Below the pieces are notes generated by a model. The model ran no database searches. It was not told the origin of the DNA and saw only the letters and a program-made list of their open reading frames with translations. The position numbers and the translations under genes were made by a program. From positions 506,582,566 to 506,646,565 of the forward strand of contig CM040121.1 in assembly GCA_022559845.1 (NCBI GenBank): a stretch of 64,000 nt of DNA. The letters are read 5' to 3'. This stretch comes from Amorphophallus konjac (lineage: Eukaryota; Streptophyta; Magnoliopsida; Alismatales; Araceae). This document shows positions 1 through 10,615 of the stretch, one piece after another (within the stretch, counting starts at the first letter, position 1; each line of letters opens with the position of its first letter).

Positions 1-136
1 CACAATAGCATTGCTAACATCAAAATACAATATCAAATGCACTCAAATGCACTCACTGTCTTGCTATCATCAAAACCAAATAGCATTGCTATCATCAAAG
101 TAACATAGCACATGCTTGTGCCTAAGGGGCACAACA
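1..136 (-). mobile_element. C0: terminal fragment of a copia-type LTR
   Basis: On the minus strand this begins TGTTGTG, the same terminus as the Sirevirus-like LTRs at 1465-4124 and 25936-27877. It is followed by short repeats of a TTTGATGATAGCAATGC-like motif. On the plus strand it ends with CACAACA at 136, and sequence homologous to the G1 LTR starts immediately afterwards with TAAATAGG. The intact G1 LTR has CTATAAATAGG here (17922-17932), so homology stops exactly at this junction. I infer that this is the end of a copia LTR inserted into the G1 LTR. The rest lies left of the window, so the target duplication (expected TAAAT) cannot be confirmed. Confidence 0.6.
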
Positions 137-1464
137 TAAATAGGCCACCCCACTCCCTCATATTTAATCTTTTGGTCAATCACAAAAATTGAGTGTTCTA
201 GTGCAATTGGAGTGGATTCTCCATCTCTCTCTCCCTCTCTCTCTCTCTCTTCAAGAGGGGGTGCCACTTTCTCTCTCCTCCCCTCCCAACCACTTTCTCT
301 CTCCCTTCCCCCTCCATTAAAGCTACTCCAACTCCCCACAACCCCTCTCTTTACTCCACCCCATCCCCAAGGTAGCCTCCACCTATCCCCACTCCACCCT
401 CCAACCACCAACCACCCACTCCCCTTCCCCAAGCACCTCTCTCATCTCCCAAGGGAGAATTCTCCACTCCCCAAGCATCCTTTTCCATTCCCCACACACC
501 TCTTCCCACCCCCAAGACCAGAAAATAATCCCACCCTTAAACCCATTTTCAAATACTCCTTCCCTATCCCCTCCCAACACCAAATTCCCAGCTTCCCCTC
601 CCTCCACCTGCTAGACCTCCTTCTAGCCCCCATTTTGCCACTCCCTCACCTTGGATCACCCCCTCCAAGACCCCCTCACAGCCAGGGTTCACCCCACACT
701 CATCCACCCCCATTTCGCCCCGTGTCCTACTCCATTTCCTATCGACAGGTTGCAGCTCTAGCAGCAGTTTGCAGGAAGCAAGCTAGGGTCCTAGAAGCAG
801 CATCGTCTCTGGACCTTCCTTGATCCTTCTGGTGGCAAGTCATATACCTCTGGAAAGGTCGTCCAGAGAGCTTTCTAGGCGAGGTGGTTTCGTCATTGTC
901 CAAGCACCGAGCTGCCCGTGAGAGTGATTCTTCCTCGACTGCGTAGAACTACTCAGGCAGAGAACCAAAGCTCCATATCATGTTCGACCATGGATACCCC
1001 CTTGCAGTCTGGGTGCAAAACTTGGTTGAGGGCTTCTCCTTCAAGTCCTCTCACATCCCCAAGAAGTAGAGCTAAGTTTGGACCTCGGCATCAAAAGTTC
1101 CAAATTTTCCATTCCAAGTGTGTCAGGTCAGTTTTCCTGAGCCAGAACAGACACATCCCTGTTGTTTGGGCCTTCACGATCAGCTCCAACATCTTCCGAT
1201 GGCTCCGTTGGTCCCGAAGGAAAGAAGACTCATCCACGATCGCAACGGTACTAGTCTCGCCTCCAACAGAGTATGGGACAGTTCGTGGTGCCCCCGTCTT
1301 CTAGCAGCATCACCCTGGTAGCAACCAGAACCAGCGAAGACCAGCCCTGTTCTAGGCTCTACCCCGGCCAGCGGCATCGTCACGAAATTCTAAGAAAATC
1401 AGGCGTCTTCCTAAGACAAGTTAGAGAATTTCGGCATTGGTTGCAGGCTATTCAGAGTTCGATA
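137..1464 (+). mobile_element. G1 5' LTR, first part (split by C1)
   Basis: Closely similar to 17926-19276 of the intact G1 3' LTR, including the CT-rich run at about 220-310 and the Pro/Ser-rich-looking C-rich stretch that follows. It resumes at 14060 after the C1 insertion. The left end is lost at C0. No gene is expected here: the open frames that cross it are low-complexity translations of a C/T-rich LTR. Confidence 0.85.
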
Positions 1465-4124
1465 TGTTATGTTAGATGGACGCAGTCTATCTCCACGAAG
1501 TGTGGATCTAGAGGGGGGTGAATAGATCTACTGCCTAATTAAAAAATCAGTAAGAGGTTCTAATGCAGAATATAGGCAAATCTATTAAAACACTAACTCG
1601 AGTGTATAAACTGAGCTGAAGCACAAGCAATCTGTGAAGATAATCAAAAGATTCAGTCACGCACACAGTGCATGGACAATCACACAAACACAAGGCACCC
1701 AAGATTTTTAGGTGGTTCGGTCAAAGACCTACGTCCACCCCACACTCAACCGAGTATGGCTTACTGCTGCGCAGTACAGCTTGCGTCTGCTGGGCACTAC
1801 AGCTTGGCCTACAAACTGCTGAGCAACACAGCTTGCTGTCTGAGACAAGTCTCGCCTGCTGAGGATTACAGCTTCACCTGTCTAGTGGAATCCTCCACTG
1901 CAACTGCTGGGGTTTACAGCTTACCCGACCAGAGGCAGCACCTCTGCTAACAGCTGACTCACAGCTTGAAGAAACAAGAGTTCAAAAAGTAAAGACAGAA
2001 GCAAATAAAATAAAAAACCCAAATGGGAATGTAGCTCGAATGAGCAAAGCTCAGCTCTGGTATCTGAACCAAGAGTCTGAGTTACAACCTCTCGATCAAA
2101 CTCTCTCAATCTCACTCTCTCAACTCATCTCTCTTTTCTTGTCTTCTCTCTTTTTCTTCTTCTCTGTTTTTCTTCTCTCTGTGGATCGGTGGCTCTCTGC
2201 TGCTTCAGGCTTCTACTCTCACTGTATAGACTTGCCACTGGTTGATCGATCAGCCTTCATCTGAAGACGAAGACTCATATATATACAGCGGCAGGTTGGA
2301 TAATGGCGTGTGGCTTCCACATTTCCCGCCCAGAGAATTCGCCAGATCCGAGGCAATTTCATCCACATGGCAGCATCCTTGATAGGCTGCTTCCACATGT
2401 CACCATCACAACACCTCGTCCTCCTTGGATCACGAGCCAGGTCATCAATCCCAGCAAAGAATCCCTGTCAGACAGTCGAAATAGAATCATCAGTTTAAGT
2501 GTTAAACCCTATACCGACTTTGCAAGATTGAATGCATTGTATAGACTTCACTGTATGGACTTTGTGAGCTCGAATGCAATGTACAGAGTCTGCAGAATAT
2601 TCAGTAGCCAACGTATAGACTTAGGCAATGTAACAACTTGGACAGACAACTGACGATGTATGGACTTCAACTCAAAGATGCACAATGTACAGACTTGAAT
2701 TCATATGATGCATAATGTGCAGACTTGAATGCTATGCGATGTACAGACTTCAAGAACGATGCATGCAATGCACTGGATAATGTATGGACTTAGCCGATGC
2801 AGACTAGCCTGATGTACAGACTTGCTCGTTGTTCAGACATCATGAACAATGTACAGGCATGCCAAGAGAAACTCTGTACAGACTTGATCAAAGCAAGGCA
2901 ATCGAGTGTATAGACATCCACAATGTATAGACTTGCCAAGCGAAAGGGCTGTACAAACTTGATGAACGATGCAAGGCAAACGAATGTATAGACTTCCAAT
3001 GTATGGACTTGCCAACTGGGCGATGTACAGACTTGAGCAAGGCAAAGTCTGTACAGACTTGAAAGTGCACAATGTATAGAGTTTGCCAAGACAACTGAAC
3101 GATGTACAGACTTTCACAATGTGTAGACTTTGTCAACACAACGGCTGTACAGACTTCCACTCAACTGCGATGTACAGACTTGCCAAGGGAAACGACGGTA
3201 AAGCTATCAGTGTATAGACTTCGAGTGCAACGTCGATAAAGCTATCGATGTATAGACTTGCAAGTTGAACTGGTGGATGTACAGACTTGGAAGTTCACTG
3301 ATGAATGTACAGACTTCACCTCGAGCAATCTACAGTGCAGTGTATAGACTTGAAGAACAATGCATGACGCTGTACAGACTTCACTGATGCATGCTACAGT
3401 CCAATGTATGGACTTACCTTCGTGCATGCTACAGTCCATTGTATGGACTTTGAATGTTAATGCATGAACAGTCCGATGTACATACTTCCAATGTATAGAC
3501 TTCTAATGAGACGGACGATGTACACACTTAGCCAATGCAATGCAATGTATGGACTTCAAATAAGACGCTGCATGAGACGCTGAAACAATGTATAGACTTG
3601 CTAGTTATATGAGCTGCAATGTATGGACTCGGCTATGCATGAAGACGAGTGTATAGACTTAGAAATCTGGGGGCGTCGATGCATCTAAGAAGGGGAATAG
3701 TGTACAGACTTAGCTAATGCAATGTACCCACTTACTGCGTTGACGCTGCAGACTTAGCCAATGCAGTGTACACACTTACTGCGTTGACGCTGCAAGAAAC
3801 ACTAAAAGATGGACAGTTGTATAGACTTGGATATCTGGGGGGGAGTCGACCCATCAATGAAGGGGGTCGACCCATGATGCATGAATGTATAGAAATGTTC
3901 TAAGCAATGCATAAACACAACACAAAGCAGTGTATAGACTCTACGTGCAATGTGTAGACTTTCAGTGTGTGCAGTGTGTGAACCTGTAAAATGCATGGAA
4001 CACACATACAATCTGATAAGAACAATTTCATCAAAGCATAAACAGTTGCCAATCAATCAAAACAAGGTGTTGCTAATGAAGTAAAACATATTGTCAACAT
4101 CATCAACACAGAGGAGTCACAACA
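1465..4124 (-). mobile_element. C1 3' LTR
   Basis: Matches 11400-14059 along its whole length with scattered substitutions. The plus-strand ends are TGTTATG and CACAACA. A TATATATA box at 2278-2285 (minus strand) is the likely promoter. Next to it are CT-rich sequence (2095-2190) and GCTGAGCAACACAGCTTGCT-type modules (1780-1930), followed on the distal side by a long motif array. The conserved block near 1707-1750 (TTTTTAGGTGGTTCGGTC and onward) recurs in C3 at 62524 and, inverted, in C2 near 27620-27690. Confidence 0.95.
2505..3970. repeat. Dispersed 11-bp motif array in C1 3' LTR
   Basis: About forty copies of TGTA(T/C)(A/G)GACTT, irregularly spaced by roughly 10-40 bp. The spacers contain ATGCA-rich words. 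The array has no fixed period, so it is not a simple satellite. Near the distal end are a CTGCGTTGACGCTGCA word (twice, about 3736 and 3780) and a GTCGACCCAT pair (about 3845 and 3868). The same array is at 12440-13905. Confidence 0.9.
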
Positions 4125-4140
4125 ATCTCCCTCTTTTTGA
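4125..4140 (-). other. C1 polypurine tract
   Basis: The minus strand reads TCAAAAAGAGGGAGAT directly against the LTR terminus TGTTGTG. This is the usual copia arrangement for priming plus-strand DNA synthesis. Confidence 0.9.
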
Positions 4141-5781
4141 TGATGGCAACCCCCTATCATATAGAATAGCAATTACCTGTCATACTGATGATGAAAGACA
4201 TGATTTGTTATTCAGATTGTCATGCAGATGCTATGCATGCATGCTACGAAATGTAAGCAACTCCCTGCTAACAAAATCTCCCCCTTTGCTATAACATAAT
4301 GCATACACTTCCCCTGTAATGAATCTCCCCCTTTGCTATAACATAATGCATACACTTCCCCTGGAATGAATTCAGAATTCATACAATATTCTCCCCCTTT
4401 GCCATCAACAAAGAGGAGGGAAAGTGAGTACAAGGGAAGGAACAAGAGATATCATCTGACTGGCATTCTGAACAAGTAGTTCAGGAATAAGTATTCTAAA
4501 GCACAGAGTCTTCAGTCATATGAAGTTATAAACTACTTTCAGATAGAATTCTGGTTTAAAGACTATAAAATTTTGAGTTCATGCACTACAATCAATGGAT
4601 AAGTTTTCTGTGCATGATAAAACAATAAACCCGAATCACATTTGCATGAGAGATTCAGTTTCAAAATATCTTACTTTCATAGACTTATTAAAAAGATGTA
4701 TTGAAAATAAACAAGTTGACATCCAAGAAATTTCTTGTGAAGGAACAGCATTTTCAATATGAGTTCATTTAGGGCATTCAGGTACCATTTGCCTTTTTGC
4801 GTAAGGGTATACGTTTATCAGACGCCAATACCCCTAGATACTCAACATCATGGACCATTCTGCCTATGATCAAACACCATAAAACTGATTTGCACCTTTT
4901 TGTGTGAGGGTACACGTTTATCAGACGTCAGTTACCCCTAGGTACTTAGTGAAACCAATCTACTGTTTTGATCATTTTATACAGAGATAGCTGATACACC
5001 TCATGACATGAGTGTTGTCCACTTCTTTGATGGATCACTCAGTTTCTCAGTGATTTACCAGTCATTGCTCTGTCAATGTTATTTTTCAATTGATTTTTAA
5101 TGTTTTTCAATATCTTTCTTAGCTGCCCTTTATTTGTTTCAGAATGACTTGTTTAAGAACAATACACATACTTAGCTTCTCTAACATGATTTCAGATGAG
5201 TTTTCAGATTTCAGATATAAGTAGCTTTGTCTGACATGAAATAAGAAAAGGGTTGAAAGTTTTATCAATTTTCAGCTTTCTTATTTACTGATTGTAATCT
5301 TTAAACTCCAAAAATTATAAAATTTAAACCATTAAGTCAGTCTTTAAGCAATTGAAATTCTTATAACTGAAGAAGTTCATTTTCTATTACTTAGGAATCA
5401 GAACTAACTAACAGATTGCCATATGTCAGATTCAACTCATTCAGGGCCAAAGAATGAATGAATTCAAGAAAGTTGATGACCACTCTGAATTTCTAATAAT
5501 ACTCCCCCTGTCTATATGCATGCAGTTTTGCAAATGAATGGCAAGAATTGGATACCAACTGTTATAATATGCATTACTCTACTCTGTTCTATATGCATGT
5601 GGTTGTAGATGAGAGAAAGCTTAGACACAATCATAACTAAATGATATGCAATGAATAATATGTCATGAAAAAATATGTCATTCATGCATGGTCTAGTCTA
5701 ACATTCAACAATCATAGAGTTTTATTCAAGCTATCAGATGCAAGTCCAAATTAGAAATTTTATTCAAAGCATCTGAAAAAA
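4141..5781 (-). other. C1 3' non-coding region with extra polypurine-like repeats
   Basis: There is no convincing reading frame over about 1.6 kb between pol and the 3' LTR. This is where Sireviruses sometimes carry an envelope-like ORF; none is seen. It holds repeated purine tracts (minus strand AAAGGGGGAGA) at about 4276-4290, 4323-4337 and 4390-4400, the first two inside a tandem duplication of about 47 bp. Another duplication shares the words AGGGTA-ACGTTTATCAGACG at about 4805 and 4910. Multiple polypurine tracts are a known Sirevirus trait. Confidence 0.8.
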
Positions 5782-8700
5782 TTATTCATCATGCTGAAAT
5801 TTACACAAGCCAAGTTCTCTTCTAAGAAATTTGAACCTTTCATTCCCAAGAGGCTTAGTAAAAATATCAGTAATTTGTTTTTCATTTTCAATGAAGTTCA
5901 TTTCAATTTTATTTTTATTTACAACATCTCTCAGAAAATGGTGTTTTATCTCTATGTGCTTAGTCCTAGAATGATTAACAGAATTTTTAGCAAGACATAT
6001 AGCACTAGTATTATCACATAACATTGGAATACATCCCAATTTTATCTGATAATCATCCAGTTGGTGCTTGATCCATAGTACTTGGGCAGCACAATTACCT
6101 GCAGCAACATATTCAGCTTCAGCTGTAGACAATGCTACAGTGTGTTGCTTCTTAGATGCCCAAGATACTCGACAGCCACCTAAGAATTGATAGTAGCTAC
6201 TAGTGCTTTTTCTATCTACTCGACACCTAGCATAATCTGCATCAGTGTAAGCTAGAAGTTCTAACTCACACTTGGCAGGATACCACAGACCTAACTCTTG
6301 GGTGCCTAGTAAATACCTAAAGATCCTTTTCATTGATTTAAGATGTGATTCTTTAGGACTAGCCTGAAATCTAGAGCATAAACACACTAAAAATTGAATA
6401 TCAGGCCTAGATGCTGTAAGATATAGAAGGGATCCGATCATACCTCTATATAGCCTTTGATCCACTGGTTTACCTTTAGGATCTTCATCCAAGCTAGTTG
6501 AGGTACCCATTGGAGCAGCTATTTCCTTGAGGTTGTCCATTTTGTACTTCTTCAATAAATTCTTTATGTACTTGGACTGAGAGATGAAAGTTCCATCCTT
6601 TGTTTGTATAACCTGCAGTCCAAGAAACAATTTACGCTTGCCCATTGAGCTCATTTCAAACTCATTAGTCATTATCTGAGAGAATTCCTCACACAATTTG
6701 GGGTTAGTTGACCCAAACACAATGTCATCCACATAGATTTGAATGATAAGAATATCTGAATGACTCACCTTGGTAAACAATGTTTGATCAACTACACCTC
6801 TTGTGAAGTTCTTGTTAGTGAGGAATTTGCTCAACCTGTCATACCAAGCTCTAGGAGCTTGCTTTAAACCATAGAGAGCCTTTTTGAGTTTATAAACATG
6901 ATTGGGGAAGTCTAAGCATTCAAACCCAGGACGCTGCCTCACATAGACATCCTCACTAATTTCCCCACTTAGAAAAGCAGATTTCACATCCATCTGCTGA
7001 AGATTAATTCCTAGGGAACATGCATAAGTCAATAATATTCTGATAGCTTCTAACCTAGCTATAGGGGCAAAAGACTCTTCAAAGTCTATACCAAATTCTT
7101 GATTATACCCCTGAGCTACAAGTCTAGCTTTATTTTTAATGACATTCCCTGATTCATCAGTTTTATTTCTGAACACCCATTTAATCCCTATGACTGTTTC
7201 ATGATCAGGAGGTGGAACCAAATGCCACACCTTATTCCTGTCAAATTGATTAAGCTCTTCATGCATGGCATTAATCCAATGCACATCTTTGAGAGCACAG
7301 TCAATGGACATGGGTTCAACATTTGAAACAAAAGCATAAGCATTCAATTCATTTTGAATTCTCATGTGGCCTCTAGTCCTAGGGGGATCATGTAGATTTC
7401 CAATTACATTATCTACAGGATGATCTTTAAGATATCTAATGTTAACAATTGGATTGTCATGAGTTTGATTTACCTCCCTCTGAGCTGTAGGCTCTTCTTC
7501 ATTAGGCTCTTCATTTCCTTCCTCATTTTTGGATTGGTCTGCAGAATTTCCTTCCTTCAGAATATCACCAATGTCTTCATTCCTGCATTGACCAACATCA
7601 TTCTTTAATAATGATTCATCAAAAACTATATGTGGAGATTCTTCAATAGTTTTGGAATTCAGATTATACACTCTATATGCTCGGGTATTTTCAGAATAAC
7701 CAAAAAAGATTCCTGGTTCACCTTTAGGTTCAAATTTGTCAAGGTCTCTTTTATCATTAATATGAATGAAACATTTACAACCAAAAATCTTGAAATGAGC
7801 AATAGAATGTTTCTTACCCTTTAAGATCTCATAAGGTGTTTTCTGAGTAGAAGGTCTTACCATGGCTCTGTTAATTACATAACAGACTGTGTTTACTGCT
7901 TCAACCCAAAACTTCCTTGGTAGACCACCTTCAACCAAGAGTGTATGACCCATCTCCACTAGGGTTCTGTTCCTTCTCTCCACTACTCCATTCTGCTCAG
8001 GTGTCCTTGGTGAGGAGTACCTATGGTTAATTCCATTTGACCTGCAGAATTCATCAAACTGTGAGTTTTCAAACTCACCTCCATGATCAGTTAAGATATT
8101 TTCAATTTTCTGATTTATTTTAACATAGAACTCTTGAAATTCTGAGAATGCATCACTCTTATTAGATAAAAAATAAACCCAAGTATACCTAGAGAAGTCA
8201 TCTACCATGACAAACCCATACTTCCTCCCTGATAAGCTGACAGATCTGGTTGGCCCAAAAAGGTCCATGTGTATCAGCTCATAGGGTTTAGAAGACAGAT
8301 TTTCAGTTCTAGATTTAAATGACTTTCTAGTTATCTTTGACTGAGTGCATGCATCACAGATTTTATTTTCATTCTTAAAGGAAACTTCAGGAAGTCCTCT
8401 AACCATGCCATGCTTATTCAGTTTATGTAAAATAGTGTAACTAGTATGACCTAACCTACGATGCCATAAAAATGCTAAGTCTTCTCTACTAGCAGTAAGG
8501 CATAGGTTAGAATGTTGAATATCATCTAAATCTATCATGTAAGTGTTATTTATCCTCTTACCAGAAAATTTAACAGTCTCGGAATCAGGTTCAAAGACCT
8601 TGCAACATTGAGAGTCAAAAAGCACTTTGCATCTTTTATCACATAGTTGGCTGATACTAAGTAAGTTATAAGCTAATCCTTCAACCAACATAACATCCTC

Positions 8701-8898
8701 AATGCAACAAGTAGAACACTTACCTACTTTACCTGATCCGACAATTCTACCTTTTGTGTTGCTGCCAAAGGTGACAAGGCCTCCTTGTTTCTCTGTCAGC
8801 ATGCAGAACTTGGCCTTATCCCCTGTCATATGCCTGGAGCAGCCGCTATCCAAGTACCACAAGTTATTCTTGGCTGCCAGGCATACCTGCATACACAA
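5782..8898 (-). CDS. pol: C1 pol: protease, integrase, reverse transcriptase, RNase H
   Basis: A 1038-residue open frame with the enzymes needed to copy and integrate a copia element. Visible in order: aspartic protease motif DSG at residues 17-19; GAG-pre-integrase/zinc region with H146, H151, C181 and C184; integrase core D212, D271 and E307 (D-x35-E); the PEQNGVVERRN signature near 301-310; RT from about 565 with catalytic D637 and YVDD at 722-725; RNase H from about 880 with D886 and the TAEAEY motif near 925; and the KHIEIKHHFLRD block near 980, typical of copia pol. No stop interrupts it. The first codon of the open frame is TTG, so the true pol presumably continues from gag; a 122-base gap (8899-9020) and a frame change now separate them. 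Family and enzyme assignment are secure; activity of this copy is doubtful because of the upstream breaks. Confidence 0.95.
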   Translation of the reverse strand: MCMQVCLAAKNNLWYLDSGCSRHMTGDKAKFCMLTEKQGGLVTFGSNTKGRIVGSGKVGKCSTCCIEDVMLVEGLAYNLLSISQLCDKRCKVLFDSQCCKVFEPDSETVKFSGKRINNTYMIDLDDIQHSNLCLTASREDLAFLWHRRLGHTSYTILHKLNKHGMVRGLPEVSFKNENKICDACTQSKITRKSFKSRTENLSSKPYELIHMDLFGPTRSVSLSGRKYGFVMVDDFSRYTWVYFLSNKSDAFSEFQEFYVKINQKIENILTDHGGEFENSQFDEFCRSNGINHRYSSPRTPEQNGVVERRNRTLVEMGHTLLVEGGLPRKFWVEAVNTVCYVINRAMVRPSTQKTPYEILKGKKHSIAHFKIFGCKCFIHINDKRDLDKFEPKGEPGIFFGYSENTRAYRVYNLNSKTIEESPHIVFDESLLKNDVGQCRNEDIGDILKEGNSADQSKNEEGNEEPNEEEPTAQREVNQTHDNPIVNIRYLKDHPVDNVIGNLHDPPRTRGHMRIQNELNAYAFVSNVEPMSIDCALKDVHWINAMHEELNQFDRNKVWHLVPPPDHETVIGIKWVFRNKTDESGNVIKNKARLVAQGYNQEFGIDFEESFAPIARLEAIRILLTYACSLGINLQQMDVKSAFLSGEISEDVYVRQRPGFECLDFPNHVYKLKKALYGLKQAPRAWYDRLSKFLTNKNFTRGVVDQTLFTKVSHSDILIIQIYVDDIVFGSTNPKLCEEFSQIMTNEFEMSSMGKRKLFLGLQVIQTKDGTFISQSKYIKNLLKKYKMDNLKEIAAPMGTSTSLDEDPKGKPVDQRLYRGMIGSLLYLTASRPDIQFLVCLCSRFQASPKESHLKSMKRIFRYLLGTQELGLWYPAKCELELLAYTDADYARCRVDRKSTSSYYQFLGGCRVSWASKKQHTVALSTAEAEYVAAGNCAAQVLWIKHQLDDYQIKLGCIPMLCDNTSAICLAKNSVNHSRTKHIEIKHHFLRDVVNKNKIEMNFIENEKQITDIFTKPLGNERFKFLRRELGLCKFQHDE

Positions 8899-9020
8899 TT
8901 AGGTAGAGAGGTTTAGAACCCAAGACTGATTGGGCTCTAGAACAGATGAAATAGAAGTAAAGCAAGAAAGTAGACTTTTCAGAATCCACATTTGTTTAAA
9001 TGAATTTTGTTCAGTGGATT

Positions 9021-10589
9021 CTACAGATTTCTTCTGTTGTTGTTCCTTTTCTTCTTGTTGTTTGTCTTCTTATTGTTTGCACCAGCATGATTATTGACAG
9101 TGTTGTTTCTCTGCCAGTGCCTTGGCCGGGGTGCATTCATGAATTGGTGGCCATAGTAGTTCCTGGGCTGGCTAAAGAAATTCAGATTCCTAGGTGTCCA
9201 ATTGCCATACCCATCAACCCAATTTCTAGGGTAAGGTCTATAAGACTGTGTAGCCTGATGTCCAAGACCTGTAAACCTTCCTTGAGTCCTAGTCCATCCT
9301 GACCTATTTGGATAGGTTGACTGTGCAGAGAAGTGGGACTGGGCTCTAGGTTGGTAGAAGTGTTTGGGTTGAGCTCTAGCAGCATTCTGCCTCCCCTGCA
9401 CCTTGGACCATGCTGACCTATTCATAGAAGTGTATTGGGTCTTCTTCAGAGGTGGTGGTGATGGTGGAGACTTGGTGACCTTAACATGGGGTTTATAAGA
9501 CTGTTTAGGTTGACCCCTAACCTGAGACTGAGCTTTGGGAGTTTGCATAGATGTACTAGCTCTACTAGGCCCACTCAGCTTTTGTTTGCCCTTCTCCTCA
9601 GCACTGGGCTTTTTCAGATTAGCATTTTTGTTCATTGAATTGTTTGAATTCATGCTAATTAGATGTCCTTTTTCTTTTTGTACAACAAATGAAAGAGTTT
9701 TCATTCCAAAGGTTTTCGTTGCACTTGAATTAAATCCTAGGCCCTCTTTTCTGAAGTTGACCTTTGACCCTAACAAAGCATTTAGATTATCAGTACCTTG
9801 GGTCATCTTCTCAATGGTTTTAAGCTTGTCCTCATTATCCTTTTGAATGTTTTCAATGGATTTTTTCAGTTCTGTATTCACACTTAGGACAGCTTGATAT
9901 TTTTCATTCACAATTTTTATCTCACTTTCATATTTCTGGATTTTCAGTTTCCATTCATCAACTTCTTTTTCTAACCTCTCATTATCTTCTTTAGAGGCTT
10001 TTAACTCATTTTTGATTTCATCTAATTCAGAGCATGTGAGTTTCAATTTTCCATTCTCAGATTCTAAACATGCAATTTTATCAGTTAGAGTTTTATCATT
10101 TTGCATGGAGTTAATCTTTCTTCTTAGATGCCTGTTCTCTTTTCTAATATCATCAACTCTATCAGCTATGTCATGGTAAGCATCTACCCAATCAGCAATT
10201 GTGAAATTTTCAAATCTAGTGATTACCTCATTTGAGTCCTCTTCTCTATCTTCTGAGCTTGTTGCCATAAGGCAAATGGGCTTCTCAGATTCGGCTTCAC
10301 TGTCTGAGCTGCTACTGAAGGAACCTTCATCTTCATCACTCCAGGTACTCACCATTGCTTTCCCTTTCGTGTTCCTTCTCTTTGACTTGTCCTTGTATTT
10401 CTGATTCTCTAGACAGTCAGCTTTCAGATGGCCTGGTTTCCTGCATTGATAACAAGTATTAGTTTCAGTTTTCTTAGCAGGGTTGTGTTTATACCTTTTG
10501 TACCTTCGGCCGCCACTATACTTCTTTTGGCTGAATCGTCCTGCTCCTTTCCTGAGAAATCGCCTGAACTCTCTGGTCATCAGGGCCAT
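9021..10589 (-). CDS. gag: C1 gag, C-terminal part with zinc knuckle and coiled coil
   Basis: A 522-residue frame forming the nucleocapsid side of the Sirevirus gag. A CCHC knuckle is at C46-C49-H54-C59. Acidic/serine-rich sequence follows, then a long heptad-rich coiled coil at about 150-270, then a basic region rich in Q, P, R and N that ends in a K/N/R-rich tail. Gag coats the RNA genome and builds the particle. The frame differs by one base from the N-terminal part ending at 10616. The reading can be followed across the break near 10615-10620, where one frame hits TGA and the other continues with the same type of sequence, so a single-base indel broke one gene. Downstream the frame ends before pol, which lies in a third frame. 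Confidence 0.85.
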   Translation of the reverse strand: MALMTREFRRFLRKGAGRFSQKKYSGGRRYKRYKHNPAKKTETNTCYQCRKPGHLKADCLENQKYKDKSKRRNTKGKAMVSTWSDEDEGSFSSSSDSEAESEKPICLMATSSEDREEDSNEVITRFENFTIADWVDAYHDIADRVDDIRKENRHLRRKINSMQNDKTLTDKIACLESENGKLKLTCSELDEIKNELKASKEDNERLEKEVDEWKLKIQKYESEIKIVNEKYQAVLSVNTELKKSIENIQKDNEDKLKTIEKMTQGTDNLNALLGSKVNFRKEGLGFNSSATKTFGMKTLSFVVQKEKGHLISMNSNNSMNKNANLKKPSAEEKGKQKLSGPSRASTSMQTPKAQSQVRGQPKQSYKPHVKVTKSPPSPPPLKKTQYTSMNRSAWSKVQGRQNAARAQPKHFYQPRAQSHFSAQSTYPNRSGWTRTQGRFTGLGHQATQSYRPYPRNWVDGYGNWTPRNLNFFSQPRNYYGHQFMNAPRPRHWQRNNTVNNHAGANNKKTNNKKKRNNNRRNL

Positions 10590-10615
10590 CTCAGAACGAG
10601 TTATGTCTTCTTCAT

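Noticed and set aside
212..823. 203-codon Pro/Ser-rich ORF, with a counterpart near 18449-18832
   Set aside because: It is a translation of the C/T-rich G1 LTR. The frame is not kept in the other LTR copy.
2790..3160. Several overlapping minus-strand ORFs rich in SLYI/VCT words (also 12723-13119)
   Set aside because: They are direct translations of the 11-bp motif array and have no protein-like composition.
2505..3970. CRISPR-like look of regularly recurring short repeats with variable spacers
   Set aside because: Spacing and repeat are irregular, the repeat is only 11 bp and degenerate, and it lies in a plant LTR.
4141..5781. Envelope-like gene of C1
   Set aside because: No open frame or membrane-protein pattern is present in this interval, although some Sireviruses have one here.
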